Shown in pieces: positions 38,819-47,493 of a DNA stretch of 64,000 nucleotides. The stretch spans positions 124,001 through 188,000 of the forward strand of contig JBBPII010000007.1 of the NCBI GenBank assembly GCA_038040385.1, given 5' to 3'. Position 1 is the stretch's first letter. Each line of letters opens with the position of its first letter. The notes beneath the pieces are model-generated. The model saw only the letters and a list, made by a program, of their open reading frames with translations, was not told the DNA's origin and ran no database searches. The position numbers and the translations under genes were made by a program. The DNA comes from Gilichinskyi gelida. GTDB taxonomy: Bacteria > Acidobacteriota > Thermoanaerobaculia > Gp7-AA8.

Positions 38819-39595
38819 ATGAAACTCGCCGCTGCCTTCATGTTCGTCGCCATCACCGCCACCGCCGGCGTGACCTACGATTTCCGCATGGTGACCGCCG
38901 GAGCGCAGGGGATGACCATCAACGGGAAGGTCGCCGCGGACGGCCTGAACCTGCGCATGGAGGTCGATCAGGGCGACGGCCGCATCTTCAGGGACGACTC
39001 GATCGTCATCTCCCGCGACGGCGGCAAGACGCTGCTGGTCTTCGACCCCTCGGCCAAAACGTACTTTCAGATCACGCTCGAGGAGATGACCCGCGGCGCC
39101 GCCGATGCGCTCCAGAATCCCATCGCCAAGGTGACGTTCGATCCGCCGAAGGCGTCCGTGCGCGACGCGGGCGACGGCGGGAAGATCGAAGGCTTCCCCA
39201 CGCGGAAGACGATCGTCGACGCCTCGATCGTGATGCGCATCGACGCCATGGGTCAGAAGCTCGCCTCGCGGATCGTCCTGCACAGCGAGAACTGGGGGAC
39301 GGACAAGATCGACCCCAGCGCGCGCAATCTCTTTCAGTTGAGCAATCCGCGCACCGGCATCGAGGCCTTCGACAAGATGATGGACGCGCAGGCCGCGGCG
39401 CTGGCCGGCCGCTTCCCGCTCAAGCAGATCACCACCATGCGCGTCACGCAGGACGGCCGGGAGATGGTGACCACCACCACGGCGACGGTGACGAAGATCA
39501 AGCAGACGAAGATCGACGCGTCGAGGTTCGCGGATCCGAAGGGATACAAGAAGGTGGATGACCCGTTGAAGGCGTTGATGAATCGCGCGCGCTAA
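38819..39595 (+). CDS. Secreted DUF4412-like protein
   Basis: A protein of 258 residues with a short signal peptide (1-17). The body is beta-rich: V-T-Y-D-F-R-M, D-G-G-K-T-L-L-V-F-D-P, K-T-Y-F-Q-I-T. This outline (periplasmic protein measuring or binding through a curved sheet, with M-x-I-x-G-K-V near the start) resembles DUF4412/LolA-like folds. No catalytic residues are visible. The last 4 bp overlap the convergent gatB gene. Confidence 0.7.
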   Translation: MKLAAAFMFVAITATAGVTYDFRMVTAGAQGMTINGKVAADGLNLRMEVDQGDGRIFRDDSIVISRDGGKTLLVFDPSAKTYFQITLEEMTRGAADALQNPIAKVTFDPPKASVRDAGDGGKIEGFPTRKTIVDASIVMRIDAMGQKLASRIVLHSENWGTDKIDPSARNLFQLSNPRTGIEAFDKMMDAQAAALAGRFPLKQITTMRVTQDGREMVTTTTATVTKIKQTKIDASRFADPKGYKKVDDPLKALMNRAR

Positions 39596-40974
39596 CCCAG
39601 CAACTCTTTCAATACCTCATTCGCCATCCGCGCATCCGCCTTCCCCCCCATCTCCTTCATCAACTGTCCGACGAAGAATCCGAAGAGCTGCTGTTTGCCG
39701 GCGCGGTACGCGGCGACCTGCGCGGCGTTGCGCTCCAAGACCCGCGCGGCGGCGACGCGGATCGCCGCTGGGTCGCTGATCTGCCCGAGCCCCTTTTTCT
39801 CCACGATGGCGTCGGGCTCGCCGCCGCTGGCGGCCATCTCCTCGAACACTTCCTTCGCCGCCTTGCCGCCGATCGCGCCGCTGTCGATGAGGCGGATCAG
39901 CCGGCCGAGGCACTCGGGCGGGATGCTGTACTCGCCGGTGTCGTTGAGGAGGCGCAGGACGTCGTTGCGCACCCAGTTCGCTGCCGCGCGCGGGTTGCCG
40001 CTCGCCTCGGCCGCGGCATCGAAGTACTCCGCGAGCTCGCGCGTGACCACCAGCGCCTCGGCGTCGACCGGCGATAGCCCGAAGTCGCGCTGATATCGCG
40101 CCGCGCGCGCGTGCGGCATCTCCGGCAGCGCGCGCGCGACGTCGTCGACCCACGCCCGCTCGATCTCCAGCGGCAGCAGATCGGGCTCCGGAAAGTAGCG
40201 GTAGTCGTGCGCCTCTTCCTTCGAGCGCATCACGCGCGTCTCGCCGGACGCCGGATCGAAAAGCCGCGTCTCCTGCTCGATCCGCCCGCCGCCCTCCAGC
40301 ACCGCGGTCTGGCGCTCGATCTCGTGCGCGATCGCGCTGCGCAGGAAGCGGAACGAGTTCAGGTTCTTGACCTCGGTGCGCGTGCCGAGCTCCTCACCCG
40401 CGCGGCGGACCGAGACGTTCGCGTCGCAACGCATCGATCCCTCTTCCATGTTGCCGTCGCAGACGCCGGCGTACATCACGATCTGCCGGAGCCGCGTGAG
40501 GTACGCATCCGCGTCTTCGGCCGACCGGATATCCGGCTCGGAAACGATCTCCACCAGCGGCGTCCCCGCGCGATTGAGGTCGACGTGCGAGACGTCGCCG
40601 TGGTGGATCAGCTTTCCGGCGTCCTCTTCCATGTGGATGCGGCGGATGTGGACCTCGCCGATCGTGCCGCCGGTGGCCAGCGGCTGGTCGAACTGAGAGA
40701 TCTGATAGCCCTTCGGTAGGTCGGGGTAGAAGTAGTTCTTCCGCGCGAAGACGGAACGCTCGTGGACGGTGCAGCCGGTGGCCAGCGCCGCGCGCAGCGC
40801 CAGCTCGACGGCTTTGCGGTTCATCACCGGCAGCGCGCCGGGATACCCGAGGCAGACCGGACAGACATGCGTGTTGGGCGGTGCGCCGAAGGCGGTGGGG
40901 CAGCCGCAGAAGATTTTCGTCGCCGTGAGCAGGCGGGCGTGCACTTCCAGGCCGATGACGGCTTCCCAGGACAT
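39592..40974 (-). CDS. gatB: Aspartyl/glutamyl-tRNA amidotransferase subunit B
   Basis: A protein of 460 residues. Starts W-E-A-V-I-G-L-E-V-H-A-R-L, the standard GatB opening. Cys residues in F-C-G-C-P and N-T-H-V-C-P-V-C-L-G-Y-P-G form the zinc site, and G-Y-Q-I-S-Q-F-D-Q-P-L follows. Residues after about 310 are the helical tail domain that contacts tRNA. With GatA and GatC it converts mischarged Glu-tRNA-Gln or Asp-tRNA-Asn. Neither partner gene is in the window. Confidence 0.95.
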   Translation of the reverse strand: MSWEAVIGLEVHARLLTATKIFCGCPTAFGAPPNTHVCPVCLGYPGALPVMNRKAVELALRAALATGCTVHERSVFARKNYFYPDLPKGYQISQFDQPLATGGTIGEVHIRRIHMEEDAGKLIHHGDVSHVDLNRAGTPLVEIVSEPDIRSAEDADAYLTRLRQIVMYAGVCDGNMEEGSMRCDANVSVRRAGEELGTRTEVKNLNSFRFLRSAIAHEIERQTAVLEGGGRIEQETRLFDPASGETRVMRSKEEAHDYRYFPEPDLLPLEIERAWVDDVARALPEMPHARAARYQRDFGLSPVDAEALVVTRELAEYFDAAAEASGNPRAAANWVRNDVLRLLNDTGEYSIPPECLGRLIRLIDSGAIGGKAAKEVFEEMAASGGEPDAIVEKKGLGQISDPAAIRVAAARVLERNAAQVAAYRAGKQQLFGFFVGQLMKEMGGKADARMANEVLKELLG

Positions 40975-40980
40975 GGTTCC

Positions 40981-41067
40981 GTCATCCTGACACTGAGCGC
41001 CAGCGAAGTGGAAGGATCTCAGGCGGCGCGACGGAGATCCTTCGGCGTCTTCGCGCCTCAGGATGAC
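40981..41067. repeat. Palindromic repeat, family C
   Basis: Begins GTCATCCTGACACTGAGCGC and ends with the inverted GCCTCAGGATGAC, with a nested AAGGATCTCAGG / GGAGATCCTTC pair. It occupies the space upstream of gatB on one side and of the GGDEF relic on the other. Confidence 0.7.
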
Positions 41068-41092
41068 GAGCGATACAATTGCCGGCTCGCCC

Positions 41093-41509
<417 letters not shown>

Positions 41510-41523
<14 letters not shown>

Positions 41524-42685
41524 GGGCGCGCAGCAGCGCGCCCGGCACTCAGACGGAAGCCGCGGGCGCGCTGCTGCGCGCCCCTACGACCTCGTTCTGT
41601 ACTTCCTCCGCCTCGGCACCACCGGCTTCGGCGGTCCCATCGCGCTCGCGGGTGCCATGCAGCACGATCTGGTCGAGGAGCGCGGCTGGATCACGCGCGA
41701 GGAGTACGTGCGCGGGCTGGCGCTGGCGCAGCTCGCCCCCGGCCCGCTCGCCGCGCAGCTCGCGATTTACATCGGGTGGGTGCGGGGCGGGGTGGGGGGC
41801 GCGACGCTGGTTGGCCTGGCATTCGTCCTCCCGTCCTTCGTCATCGTCCTCGGCCTGTCGTGGCTGTATCTGCGCTTCCACGGCCTGCCGTGGATGCAGG
41901 CTGCGTTCTACGGCGTCGGCGCGGCGGTCATCGCCATCATCGCCCGCAGCGCGGTGAAGCTGGTGCGGATGACGCTCAAGCGCGACGTCGTGCTCTGGGC
42001 CATCGCCGCCGCGGTGGCCGTGGTCACCGCCTTCACTGAGCGGGAAATCGTCTGGCTCTTCCTCGCGTCCGGCGTGCTGGCGCTCGCATTCCGGTCGCGC
42101 TACGCGCCGGCAGTCGCGATGGTCGCTCCATGGCTGGTGGCGGGCGCGCGCGGCGCGGCCACGCCGGCGACGCTCGGAAAGATCTTCATCTACTTCGCCG
42201 AGGCGGGGGCGTTCGTCTTCGGCAGCGGCCTGGCCATCGTGCCGTTCCTCTACGGCGGCGTGGTCGAGCAGTATCACTGGCTCACGCAGCAGGAGTTCGT
42301 CGACGCGGTGGCCGTGGCCATGATCACCCCCGGCCCGGTGGTGATCACCGTGGCCTTCATCGGCTACCTGGTCGGCGGCCCGATCGGCGCCACCGTCGCC
42401 GCGGTCGCCGTGTTCCTCCCGTGCTACCTCTTCGTGATCATCCCCGCGCCGTACTACGAGCGGTACGCGGCGAAGAAGGGGATCGCCGATTTCGTGGACG
42501 GCGTGACCGCCGCGGCGACCGGGGCCATCGCCGGCGCGGCATTCGTCCTCGGCCGGCGGGCGCTGTTCGACGCGACGACCATCGCCATCTGCGCCGCGGT
42601 GTTCATCATCATCACGCTGACGAAGAGGGTGCCGGAGCCGCTGCTGATCGTCGCCGCGGCGGGCGCCGGGCTCCTGCTGCGATAA
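41510..42685 (+). CDS. chrA: Chromate transporter (CHR family, two fused halves)
   Basis: A protein of 391 residues if it starts at the GTG 41510. Two homologous halves each begin with a glycine-rich G-F-G-G-P or E-A-G-A-F-V-F-G-S-G and carry a P-G-P motif (L-A-P-G-P-L and T-P-G-P-V), the bidomain ChrA layout with about ten helices. It exports chromate in characterised cases. The first 26 residues are translated from a family B repeat and the end of the GGDEF relic. The native start appears to have been lost or displaced, so the true start is uncertain. Confidence 0.8.
41520..41587. repeat. Palindromic repeat, family B (perfect 24-bp stem)
   Basis: A 68-bp element starting GTAGGGGCGCGCAGCAGCGC, whose right arm is the exact 24-bp inverse of the left, with a 20-nt loop. 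It ends the GGDEF relic (TAG) and encodes the N-terminus of the chromate-transporter frame. Confidence 0.85.
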
Positions 42686-42694
42686 TGCGCGGCC

Positions 42695-43990
42695 ATGAAG
42701 CGAATTGCCGCCGTCCTTCTCTCGCTCGCCGCCGCCGCGTCCGCGCAGACCCCTAGCCAAGCAATCGACCAGCTCATCGATCGTGACCTGCCGTCGCTCG
42801 TGGCGACCTACAAGCAACTGCACGCCGCCCCGGAGCTGTCCATGCAGGAGAAGAAGACCTCGGAATTCGTCGCCGCGCGACTGCGCGAGCTGGGATACGA
42901 AGTCACCTATCCTTTTGGTAACTATAGTGATCAGCAATATAGCTGCTACGGCATCGTGGCGGTGATGAAGAACGGCGCCGGTCCCATGGTGCTGGTGCGC
43001 GCCGACATGGACGCCCTTCCCGTCGCCGAGCAGACCGGCGTGCCGTACGCCAGCCAGAACGCCGGCGTGATGCACGCCTGCGGGCACGACGTCCACATGA
43101 CCACGCTCCTCGGCACGGCGAAGCTGCTCGCGGAACTGAAGAGCAAATGGCACGGCACGGTGATGCTCATCGGCCAGCCGGCGGAAGAGGTGGTCAAGGG
43201 CGCCGCCGCCATGCTCCGCGCCGGGCTGTACGAGAAATTCGGCAGGCCCGACTTCGCCATCGCCCTCCACGACCACGCCGGCATGCCCGCCGGCCAGATC
43301 GGCTGGTTCCCCGGCTACTTCATGGCCAGCGCGGACTCGCTGAACGTGACCATTCGCGGGATGGGTGGGCACGGCGCGTCGCCGCAGTCGACGAAAGACC
43401 CGGTGGTGATGGCCGCGGAGTTCGTCGTCGCCCTGCAGACAATCGTCAGCCGCGAGACCTCGCCGCTCGACTCCGCGGTGGTCACCGTCGGCTCCATCCA
43501 CGGCGGGACGAAGCGCAACATCATCCCGGACGAGGTGCAGTTGCTGATGACCGTCCGCACCTACAAGCCCGAGGTGCGCAAGCGGGTGCTGGCGTCGATC
43601 GACCGCATCGCGCGCGGCATCGCCCTCACCGCCGGCGTGCCGGACGACCGCGCGCCCATCGTGGAACTGCTGGCCCACGAGTCGGTCGACGCGACGTGGA
43701 ACGACCCCGCCCTGGCCGAGCGCCTCGGCAAAGCGCTGGCCCGCGACATGGGCGCGCAGAACGTGGTGAAGATGGAGCCGCTGATGGTGAGCGAGGACTT
43801 CGGCCTCTTCGGCCTCGACCGCAAGATCCCCGCGGTGGCCCTGAACGTCGGCGCCGTCGACCCGGCGAAAATCGCCTCGGGCGAGCGGCTGCCGTCGCTG
43901 CACTCGTCGCAATTCGTGCCGGTGCCGGAGGCGACCATTCGCGGCGGGGTCAAGGCGATGGTGCTTTCGGTGATGGAGCTGCTGCGCTGA
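42695..43990 (+). CDS. Secreted M20-family amidohydrolase/peptidase
   Basis: A protein of 431 residues with a signal peptide (1-18). The di-zinc motifs are clear: V-R-A-D-M-D-A-L-P near 103, H-A-C-G-H-D-V-H near 133, P-A-E-E near 170 (catalytic Glu), and H-D-H-A in the dimer-proximal segment near 205. This is the hippurate/aminoacylase-like M20D branch, which hydrolyses N-acyl amino acids or small peptides. GATAAT ends 8 nt before the ATG. The box contains the TAA stop of the chromate transporter gene. Confidence 0.88.
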   Translation: MKRIAAVLLSLAAAASAQTPSQAIDQLIDRDLPSLVATYKQLHAAPELSMQEKKTSEFVAARLRELGYEVTYPFGNYSDQQYSCYGIVAVMKNGAGPMVLVRADMDALPVAEQTGVPYASQNAGVMHACGHDVHMTTLLGTAKLLAELKSKWHGTVMLIGQPAEEVVKGAAAMLRAGLYEKFGRPDFAIALHDHAGMPAGQIGWFPGYFMASADSLNVTIRGMGGHGASPQSTKDPVVMAAEFVVALQTIVSRETSPLDSAVVTVGSIHGGTKRNIIPDEVQLLMTVRTYKPEVRKRVLASIDRIARGIALTAGVPDDRAPIVELLAHESVDATWNDPALAERLGKALARDMGAQNVVKMEPLMVSEDFGLFGLDRKIPAVALNVGAVDPAKIASGERLPSLHSSQFVPVPEATIRGGVKAMVLSVMELLR

Positions 43991-44404
43991 TCAGCGGCGC
44001 TTTCCTCGCGCGCGTGACCAATCCTCGATGTGCAGGTAGGGGACGCGCGCGAATTCCGCGGTGTTGTGCGTGATCAGCGTCAACTGACGCGCGCGCGCTT
44101 GGCCGGCGATGAGCACGTCGAGCGGTCCGATGGGAGTGCCACGACTGGCCAGCACCGCGCGGATCTCTGCGGCGTGTCTGGCGTCCTCGCGGTTGAAGTC
44201 CACGATCTCGAACTCCATCGTGTTGAGCAATGCCACATTGCCGGTGGCCCGCGCGCTCTTGAACGCTCCGAAATAAAGCTCATGCACCACGATTGCCGAA
44301 ACTCCAACCTCGATCACCGGATACCTCCGCGCACGGCGCGCCTCCGCGGAGCGCGCGTCATTCAGCATCGCGATGACGGCGTTTGCATCGAGCAAGTAGT
44401 TCAT
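43991..44404 (-). CDS. vapC: VapC-type PIN-domain ribonuclease toxin
   Basis: A protein of 137 residues: M-N-Y-L-L-D-A-N-A-V-I-A-M-L at the start (first catalytic Asp6), V-H-E-L-Y-F-G near 43 (Glu), I-G-P-L-D-V-L-I-A near 98 (Asp), and H-N-T-A-E-F near 117. These four acidic/polar positions are the PIN nuclease site. VapC toxins cut tRNA or rRNA. The ATG abuts the antitoxin gene's stop, a standard vapBC arrangement. Confidence 0.93.
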   Translation of the reverse strand: MNYLLDANAVIAMLNDARSAEARRARRYPVIEVGVSAIVVHELYFGAFKSARATGNVALLNTMEFEIVDFNREDARHAAEIRAVLASRGTPIGPLDVLIAGQARARQLTLITHNTAEFARVPYLHIEDWSRARGKRR

Positions 44405-44653
44405 TCAGCGAAAGAGCTTCTTGAAGTCTCGCTCTTCGGCCGGCGGCTGTTTCTGGTTCACGGCGGCGACGAAGTCATCGTCCAGTTTTCCGGCGATCTT
44501 ATCGAGCCAGTCCCACGAGTCTGCGATCGGCTCGAGAATGATGGCCTTCCCCTGCCGTTTGATTCGTACCTCGTGTCCGTCGACGCGAAAACGCTTCGGC
44601 AACCTCACCGCCTGGGAGCGGCCCGACCAGAAGACTTTCGCGGTGTCTGTCAT
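44405..44653 (-). CDS. vapB: VapB-type (AbrB/SpoVT) antitoxin
   Basis: A protein of 82 residues. The N-terminal T-A-K-V-F-W-S-G-R-S-Q-A-V-R-L-P-K is the AbrB-like swapped-hairpin DNA-binding motif of VapB, with V-R-I-K-R-Q-G-K-A-I-I-L-E-P following. The C-terminal acidic tail (D-S-W-D-W-L, A-E-E-R-D-F) would wrap the VapC active site. A TATATA sequence and AGGA lie upstream. It is expected to repress its own operon with VapC. Confidence 0.92.
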   Translation of the reverse strand: MTDTAKVFWSGRSQAVRLPKRFRVDGHEVRIKRQGKAIILEPIADSWDWLDKIAGKLDDDFVAAVNQKQPPAEERDFKKLFR

Positions 44654-44669
44654 ATCCTATTGCTATATA

Positions 44670-46685
44670 TCACACCCGCACCGCGGGCAGGCACCGCAGA
44701 ACCTCCGCCACGCTCCAAGCCTGCGCCACGCAGCCGCGCGGATGAAACGGCGGCTCGGCGTCGAAGACTTCGCTGATGGTGCCGATGCAGGCGTCGCCGA
44801 GGTGGTCGCGGAAGGAGTCGAGGAAGCCGAGGGCGGCGGCGCGGTCGGTGGGATGGACTTTGAGCCAGGCGTCGATGAACGGGCCGATGAGCCAGCCCCA
44901 CACCGTCCCCTGGTGGTACGCGGCGTCGCGGGCGCGGAGATCGCCGTCGTAGTTCTTCTTGTAGTCCGGATGGTGGCGGGCGAGCGAGCGGAGGCCGAAC
45001 GGCGTGAGGAGCTCGTCCTTCGTTACCTCGACCACGCGGCGCCAGCGCGACTCGTCGAGCACCGGGAAGTCGAGCGAGACGGCGAAGATCTGGTTGGGGC
45101 GCAGCGCGGAATCGTCGGGGTCGACGACATCGTAAAGATATTGACCATCGGCGAACCAGAAGCGGCGGTTGAACGACTCCCGCGCGCGGCGGGCGTGCTC
45201 GCCCATCCGTTGCGCCGTCGCGCCGTCGCCGGACCCGATCAGCAACTGCTCGAGAACGCGCAGCGCGTTGTACCAGAGCGCGTTGATCTCAACCGCCTTG
45301 CCGCGCCGCGGCGTGACCACCCAGTCGCCGACCATCGCATCCATCCACGTGAGCTGGTACCCCTCGGCGCCCTGCGACAGGAGACCGTCGGCTGAATCGA
45401 CGCCGATGTTGAAGCGCGTGCCGCGCAGGTGATGCTCGACGATGTCGACGAGCTTCGGCAGCAGCCGGCGCACGGTGTCGCGGTCGTTGGTGGTCCGCTG
45501 GTAGCGCCAGATGGCGTGGAAGAACCACAGCGTGGCGTCCGCGGTGTGATAAAGCCCCGCGTGCTCCCCCTCGGGGAACATGTTCGGAATCAATCCGTCG
45601 CGGATGTACGAGGCGAACGTGCGCAAGATGTTGCCCGCCTCGCGATGGCGGCCCGTGGTGAGCGTCAGTCCCTCGAGGCTGATCATCGTGTCGCGGCCCC
45701 AGTCGGTGAACCAGTGATAGCCGGCGATGACCGTCCGCGGCTCGTCGCCCATGGCGGTGGCGCGGGCCTCGTCCGCGGCGCGCGTGTGCGGGCGGACGAG
45801 GAACTGATCCGCCGCCAGGACGAGCTGCGCTGAGAAATTGTCGCTTGCCGCGGATCCGGCGAGCGTCAGCAGCCGCTCGCGTCGCTTCGTTTCGGCATCC
45901 TGGCACTCGTCGAACGAGAGCGCCCTGACCACCGGCCACGACTCAATCGAGGCGATGAGGCCGCAGTCCTCGCCGGGCGTGACATCGATGTGGATGACGC
46001 CGGGACTCCAGAGGCCTCCTTCGTGCTCGTAGCCGCGGCTCTTCTCGATCCGATAGAGCAGATGCGAGAACGTGCGGATGTTTTTTTCGAGACGGGCGCC
46101 GGTGCCGAGGAGGGCGATCTTCAGCGGCGGATATTTCTCGCGGCCGTCGCTGAGCTCGATGTCGCGCCCTTCTGCAGTCATCGTCCAGCCGTCCGAGATG
46201 CCTTCGCTGAGCAGTCCTTCGTGCGGCCGGAAGTGCAGCGACGGCCGGAGCCGCAGCCGCAGTCCGGCCGGTCCTTCGAGCAGTCGATAGACGAGGTAGG
46301 TCGTGTTCTGCAGGTGCGGCATGACCACGCGCTTTTCGATGCGGATGCCGCCTTTGGCGTAGCGCCAGACCGGGAGGCCGCGCTCGAGTGCGAATTCCTC
46401 CAGGAAATCCCTTTCCGGCAGACTGACCGTCTTGCCGTTCTCGTCGCCGCTCAGCTTCCAGCAGAGACCGCCCGGTCCCTCGAGCGTTTCCTCGAGGTGG
46501 TTGAACATCATCGTCCGGCCGAGCGGCGCGGGGAGGGCGGCGATGAGCAGTCCATGAAAGCGCCGCGCGCACGCGCCGCCGATCGTGCCCGAGGCGTAGC
46601 CGCCGAGGGCGTTGGTGACCAGCCACTCGCGGGCGAGCATAGCGTCGACGGGCTCGCCACGCCGCCACCCGAGCTGTCTTTCCAT
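44670..46685 (-). CDS. Glycogen-debranching enzyme (amylo-alpha-1,6-glucosidase)
   Basis: A protein of 671 residues. An N-terminal beta-sandwich (about 1-280) contains G-G-Y-A-S-G-T near 30. The (alpha/alpha)6 barrel has H-W-F-T-D-W-G-R-D-T-M-I near 325, Y-H-T-A-D-A-T-L-W-F near 375, E-I-N-A-L-W-Y-N-A near 470, Y-H-Q-G-T-V-W-G-W near 603 and H-P-R-G-C-V-A-Q-A-W-S near 652. This set is the bacterial GDE (GH133-like) signature. It removes alpha-1,6 branches of glycogen in the cytoplasm. No glycogen synthase or phosphorylase gene is next to it. Confidence 0.92.
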   Translation of the reverse strand: MERQLGWRRGEPVDAMLAREWLVTNALGGYASGTIGGACARRFHGLLIAALPAPLGRTMMFNHLEETLEGPGGLCWKLSGDENGKTVSLPERDFLEEFALERGLPVWRYAKGGIRIEKRVVMPHLQNTTYLVYRLLEGPAGLRLRLRPSLHFRPHEGLLSEGISDGWTMTAEGRDIELSDGREKYPPLKIALLGTGARLEKNIRTFSHLLYRIEKSRGYEHEGGLWSPGVIHIDVTPGEDCGLIASIESWPVVRALSFDECQDAETKRRERLLTLAGSAASDNFSAQLVLAADQFLVRPHTRAADEARATAMGDEPRTVIAGYHWFTDWGRDTMISLEGLTLTTGRHREAGNILRTFASYIRDGLIPNMFPEGEHAGLYHTADATLWFFHAIWRYQRTTNDRDTVRRLLPKLVDIVEHHLRGTRFNIGVDSADGLLSQGAEGYQLTWMDAMVGDWVVTPRRGKAVEINALWYNALRVLEQLLIGSGDGATAQRMGEHARRARESFNRRFWFADGQYLYDVVDPDDSALRPNQIFAVSLDFPVLDESRWRRVVEVTKDELLTPFGLRSLARHHPDYKKNYDGDLRARDAAYHQGTVWGWLIGPFIDAWLKVHPTDRAAALGFLDSFRDHLGDACIGTISEVFDAEPPFHPRGCVAQAWSVAEVLRCLPAVRV

Positions 46686-46726
46686 CGCGGAGTCTGCCTG
46701 CGCAATGTGTGCCTACGGCGGCGACC

Positions 46727-46790
46727 GTAGGGGCGCGCAGTAGCGCGCCCGGCACTCCGGGGTACCGGGCGCGCTACTGCGCGCCCCTAC
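46727..46790. repeat. Palindromic repeat, family B (perfect 26-bp stem)
   Basis: A 64-bp element starting GTAGGGGCGCGCAGTAGCGC with a perfect 26-bp inverted repeat around a 12-nt loop (CACTCCGGGGTA). It lies in the spacer between the divergent debranching-enzyme and lipoprotein genes. The rest of that spacer (46791-46896) shows nothing else I can name. Confidence 0.9.
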
Positions 46791-46908
46791 GGCCGCACTT
46801 GTTTGCCGCCCCCACACCAGGAATGGGCGTAGCGCTTTGAGAGGCGTCGGGCAGAACTCTCGGGAGGGGGGCGGCGCGCCGAGGATAGCACTAGCGTAAG
46901 CTATTGCT

Positions 46909-47478
46909 ATGCGTACGCTTCTCGCGCTCTCCGTTGCGGCGGCGCTGGCTGGCTGCGCGCGGCCGCGCACCGCGCCGGAGCCGCCGCCGGAGACCACCAG
47001 CGCGCCGCCGGCAGCGACCGCCGAGGCGACGCCGCCGCAGCCCGAGCCGCAACCTCAACCCGTGCCGGCCCCCGCGCCGATGCCCGCTCCGGCGCCAGCG
47101 CCCGAATCCGTCTTCGCGCCGGCAGTCGACGTCCTCGCCACCCTTCGCGAAGCCAACGCGGCTGCGGCGAAGGGCCAGACCGAGGATGCCAACCGCCTGT
47201 ACGCCAGCGTCGTCGATGCGCCGAACGCATCGCGCGACGCGATCATCAGCGCGGCAACCGGCCTCTATCGCACCGGCGACTTCATCGACGCCGTGCGCGC
47301 CTTCGCCCGGCTTGGCACCTTTGCCCGCGGTGAAGAAGACCTTCGTTATTACAACGCGGTCGCGCTGTTCGAGACCGGCCGCTACGCGGAGGCGAAGAGA
47401 GAACTGGCCTGCGCGCTGCCCTACATCGACGTCACCGCCGACGTGGTTCGTTATCGCGCGAAGATCGAGGGGAAGTGA
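46909..47478 (+). CDS. Proline-rich lipoprotein with TPR-like C-terminus
   Basis: A protein of 189 residues. Lipobox A-L-A-G-C (Cys16). Residues 18-65 are an almost pure Pro/Ala/Glu spacer, presumably spanning the envelope. Residues about 70-185 are helical repeats with A-x-x-x-Y and G-D-F-I-D-A-V-R-A-F and G-R-Y-A-E-A-K patterns of TPR modules. Probably an anchored protein-protein interaction factor. TAAGCT lies 6 nt before the ATG. Confidence 0.8.
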   Translation: MRTLLALSVAAALAGCARPRTAPEPPPETTSAPPAATAEATPPQPEPQPQPVPAPAPMPAPAPAPESVFAPAVDVLATLREANAAAAKGQTEDANRLYASVVDAPNASRDAIISAATGLYRTGDFIDAVRAFARLGTFARGEEDLRYYNAVALFETGRYAEAKRELACALPYIDVTADVVRYRAKIEGK

Positions 47479-47479
47479 C

Positions 47480-47485
47480 TACAAT
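47480..47485 (+). promoter_or_regulatory. Leaderless-type -10 box
   Basis: TACAAT ends 8 nt before the ATG at 47494. The intervening CTAAGGAC could alternatively act as a weak ribosome-binding site. It begins 2 bp after the preceding gene's stop. Confidence 0.45.
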
Positions 47486-47493
47486 CTAAGGAC

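Noticed and set aside
41549..43912. 787-codon minus-strand frame
   Set aside because: Antisense of the chromate transporter and M20 peptidase genes. Low-complexity His/Arg/Asp translation.
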